Part shown: in pieces, positions 6,288 through 6,871 of the stretch
How positions within the stretch are numbered: position 1 is the first letter of the stretch
Layout of the letters: each line of letters starts with the position of its first letter
Origin: Candidatus Kerfeldbacteria bacterium
GTDB lineage: Bacteria > Patescibacteriota > Patescibacteriia > UBA9570
Direction: 5' to 3'
Length of the DNA stretch: 6,871 nucleotides
Assembly (NCBI GenBank): GCA_003512175.1
Contig: DOSP01000047.1
Location: 1 to 6,871, forward strand
Notes under the pieces: model-generated
What the model was told of the DNA's origin: nothing
The model's database searches: none
The model's input: the letters and a program-made list of their open reading frames with translations, nothing else
Translations under genes and position numbers: made by a program

Positions 6288-6871
6288 ATGAAGCCATATA
6301 TTATCATTCCGGCGTACAACGAGAGTGCCACTATTCAGCAGGTGCTAGAGAAAATCACGCAAATCTATGACATGGATCATGTCATTGTTATCGACGATGG
6401 TTCCACTGATGCAACGTATGCTAATGCGAAACGGGCCGGTGTGCGAGTTTACCGCCATTCCATTAATCGTGGCTTAGGAGGCGCCTTAGGGACCGGTCTG
6501 GGTGTGGCCAGAGCGTTACGGGCAGATCTGGCAGTCACATTGGACGCCGATGGCCAGCACGATATTACAGAGATTGATCGTTTAATTGCACCGATTGTGA
6601 GTAAAGAAGCGCAAGTAGTCATAGGTTCACGCCTGCTCCAGCCGCGGGGTATGCCAATGATCCGACGAGCCTATAATCGGATTGCCAATCTTATCACCTG
6701 GGTTATTTTTGGTGTGTGGACAACAGATAGTCAATCCGGCTTTCGGGCGTTTAGCAAAGAGGCGATTGATGTAATCAATTTGCGCACAAACAGAATGGAA
6801 GTATCTTCAGAATTTTTTAAGGAAATTAAAGCAAATCGGCTAACGTTTAAGGAGGTCCCAATTAAGGCTAT
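6288..6871 (+). CDS. Family 2 glycosyltransferase, polyprenyl-phosphate (DPM1-like) type, 3' truncated
   Basis: This frame starts at ATG 6288 and stays open for 194 codons to the right edge, where it is cut off. It encodes a GT2 (GT-A fold) glycosyltransferase. PAYNE (8-12) and DDGSTD (36-41) bind the nucleotide, and DADGQH (86-91) is the metal-binding DxD-type motif. GSR (113-115) and TDSQSGFRAF (146-155) are typical of the dolichyl-/undecaprenyl-phosphate mannosyl- or glucosyltransferase branch, which makes polyprenyl-phosphate sugars at the inner membrane face. The GLGGALGTGL segment (62-71) also fits that branch. Full proteins are about 220-330 residues, the longer ones with C-terminal TM helices or a GtrA domain that cannot be seen here. 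The start fits the family because the first beta-strand begins at residue 4. The only ribosome-binding hint is AGG seven bases before the ATG. It faces away from the operon across a 59-bp gap and could supply lipid-linked sugar to the GT-C protein. Confidence 0.88.
   Translation, partial: MKPYIIIPAYNESATIQQVLEKITQIYDMDHVIVIDDGSTDATYANAKRAGVRVYRHSINRGLGGALGTGLGVARALRADLAVTLDADGQHDITEIDRLIAPIVSKEAQVVIGSRLLQPRGMPMIRRAYNRIANLITWVIFGVWTTDSQSGFRAFSKEAIDVINLRTNRMEVSSEFFKEIKANRLTFKEVPIKA

Noticed and set aside
1..6871. CRISPR array, tRNA, insertion sequence, toxin-antitoxin or defence genes
   Set aside because: No spaced repeats, cloverleaf, terminal inverted repeats with transposase, or matching protein motifs were found on either strand.

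Overview
The window looks like part of a bacterial chromosome of moderate GC, most plausibly from a Candidate Phyla Radiation (Patescibacteria) genome. This is an inference with no marker gene behind it. It rests on very dense packing with overlapping genes, a Trm11/TrmG10-like methyltransferase of the kind I associate with CPR genomes, a polytopic GT-C-like protein ending in a soluble 'YEN...YRIF' tail, and a large exported protein with no recognisable family. All reading frames fit the standard code with TAA or TAG stops. I see no tRNA, rRNA, CRISPR array, transposon or phage gene.

Layout: six genes lie on the minus strand and are transcribed from about 6228 down to 44. In transcription order they are: a GalE-type NAD-dependent epimerase (6228-5308); an approximately 12-TM GT-C-like glycosyltransferase (5315-3756); an 83-residue two-TM protein (3793-3542); a UDP-glucuronate 4-epimerase-like enzyme (3557-2607); a THUMP/Trm11-like RNA methyltransferase (2632-1541); and an exported beta-propeller-like protein (1531-44). 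The first five overlap one another by 8 to 38 bases and the sixth follows after 9 bases, so the set reads as one operon. A divergent family 2 glycosyltransferase of the DPM1/undecaprenyl-phosphate type starts at 6288 on the plus strand and runs off the right edge. The 59-bp gap between the two transcripts should hold both promoters.

How the genes may work together (inference): the two epimerases would supply nucleotide sugars of the galacto and galacturonate type. The divergent GT2 could load a sugar onto a polyprenyl phosphate. The GT-C protein, perhaps with its small membrane neighbour, could transfer that lipid-linked sugar outside the membrane. The last gene makes an exported protein that could be a surface protein or even an acceptor. 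The RNA methyltransferase in between has no obvious role in this pathway and is probably a housekeeping gene caught in the operon.

I did not find a clearly new defence or mobile system. The points most worth a second look are the altered catalytic motif of the methyltransferase, the unrecognised exported protein with exactly two cysteines and strong charge segregation, the small two-TM protein tied to the GT-C gene, and the lack of a convincing Shine-Dalgarno sequence at every start.
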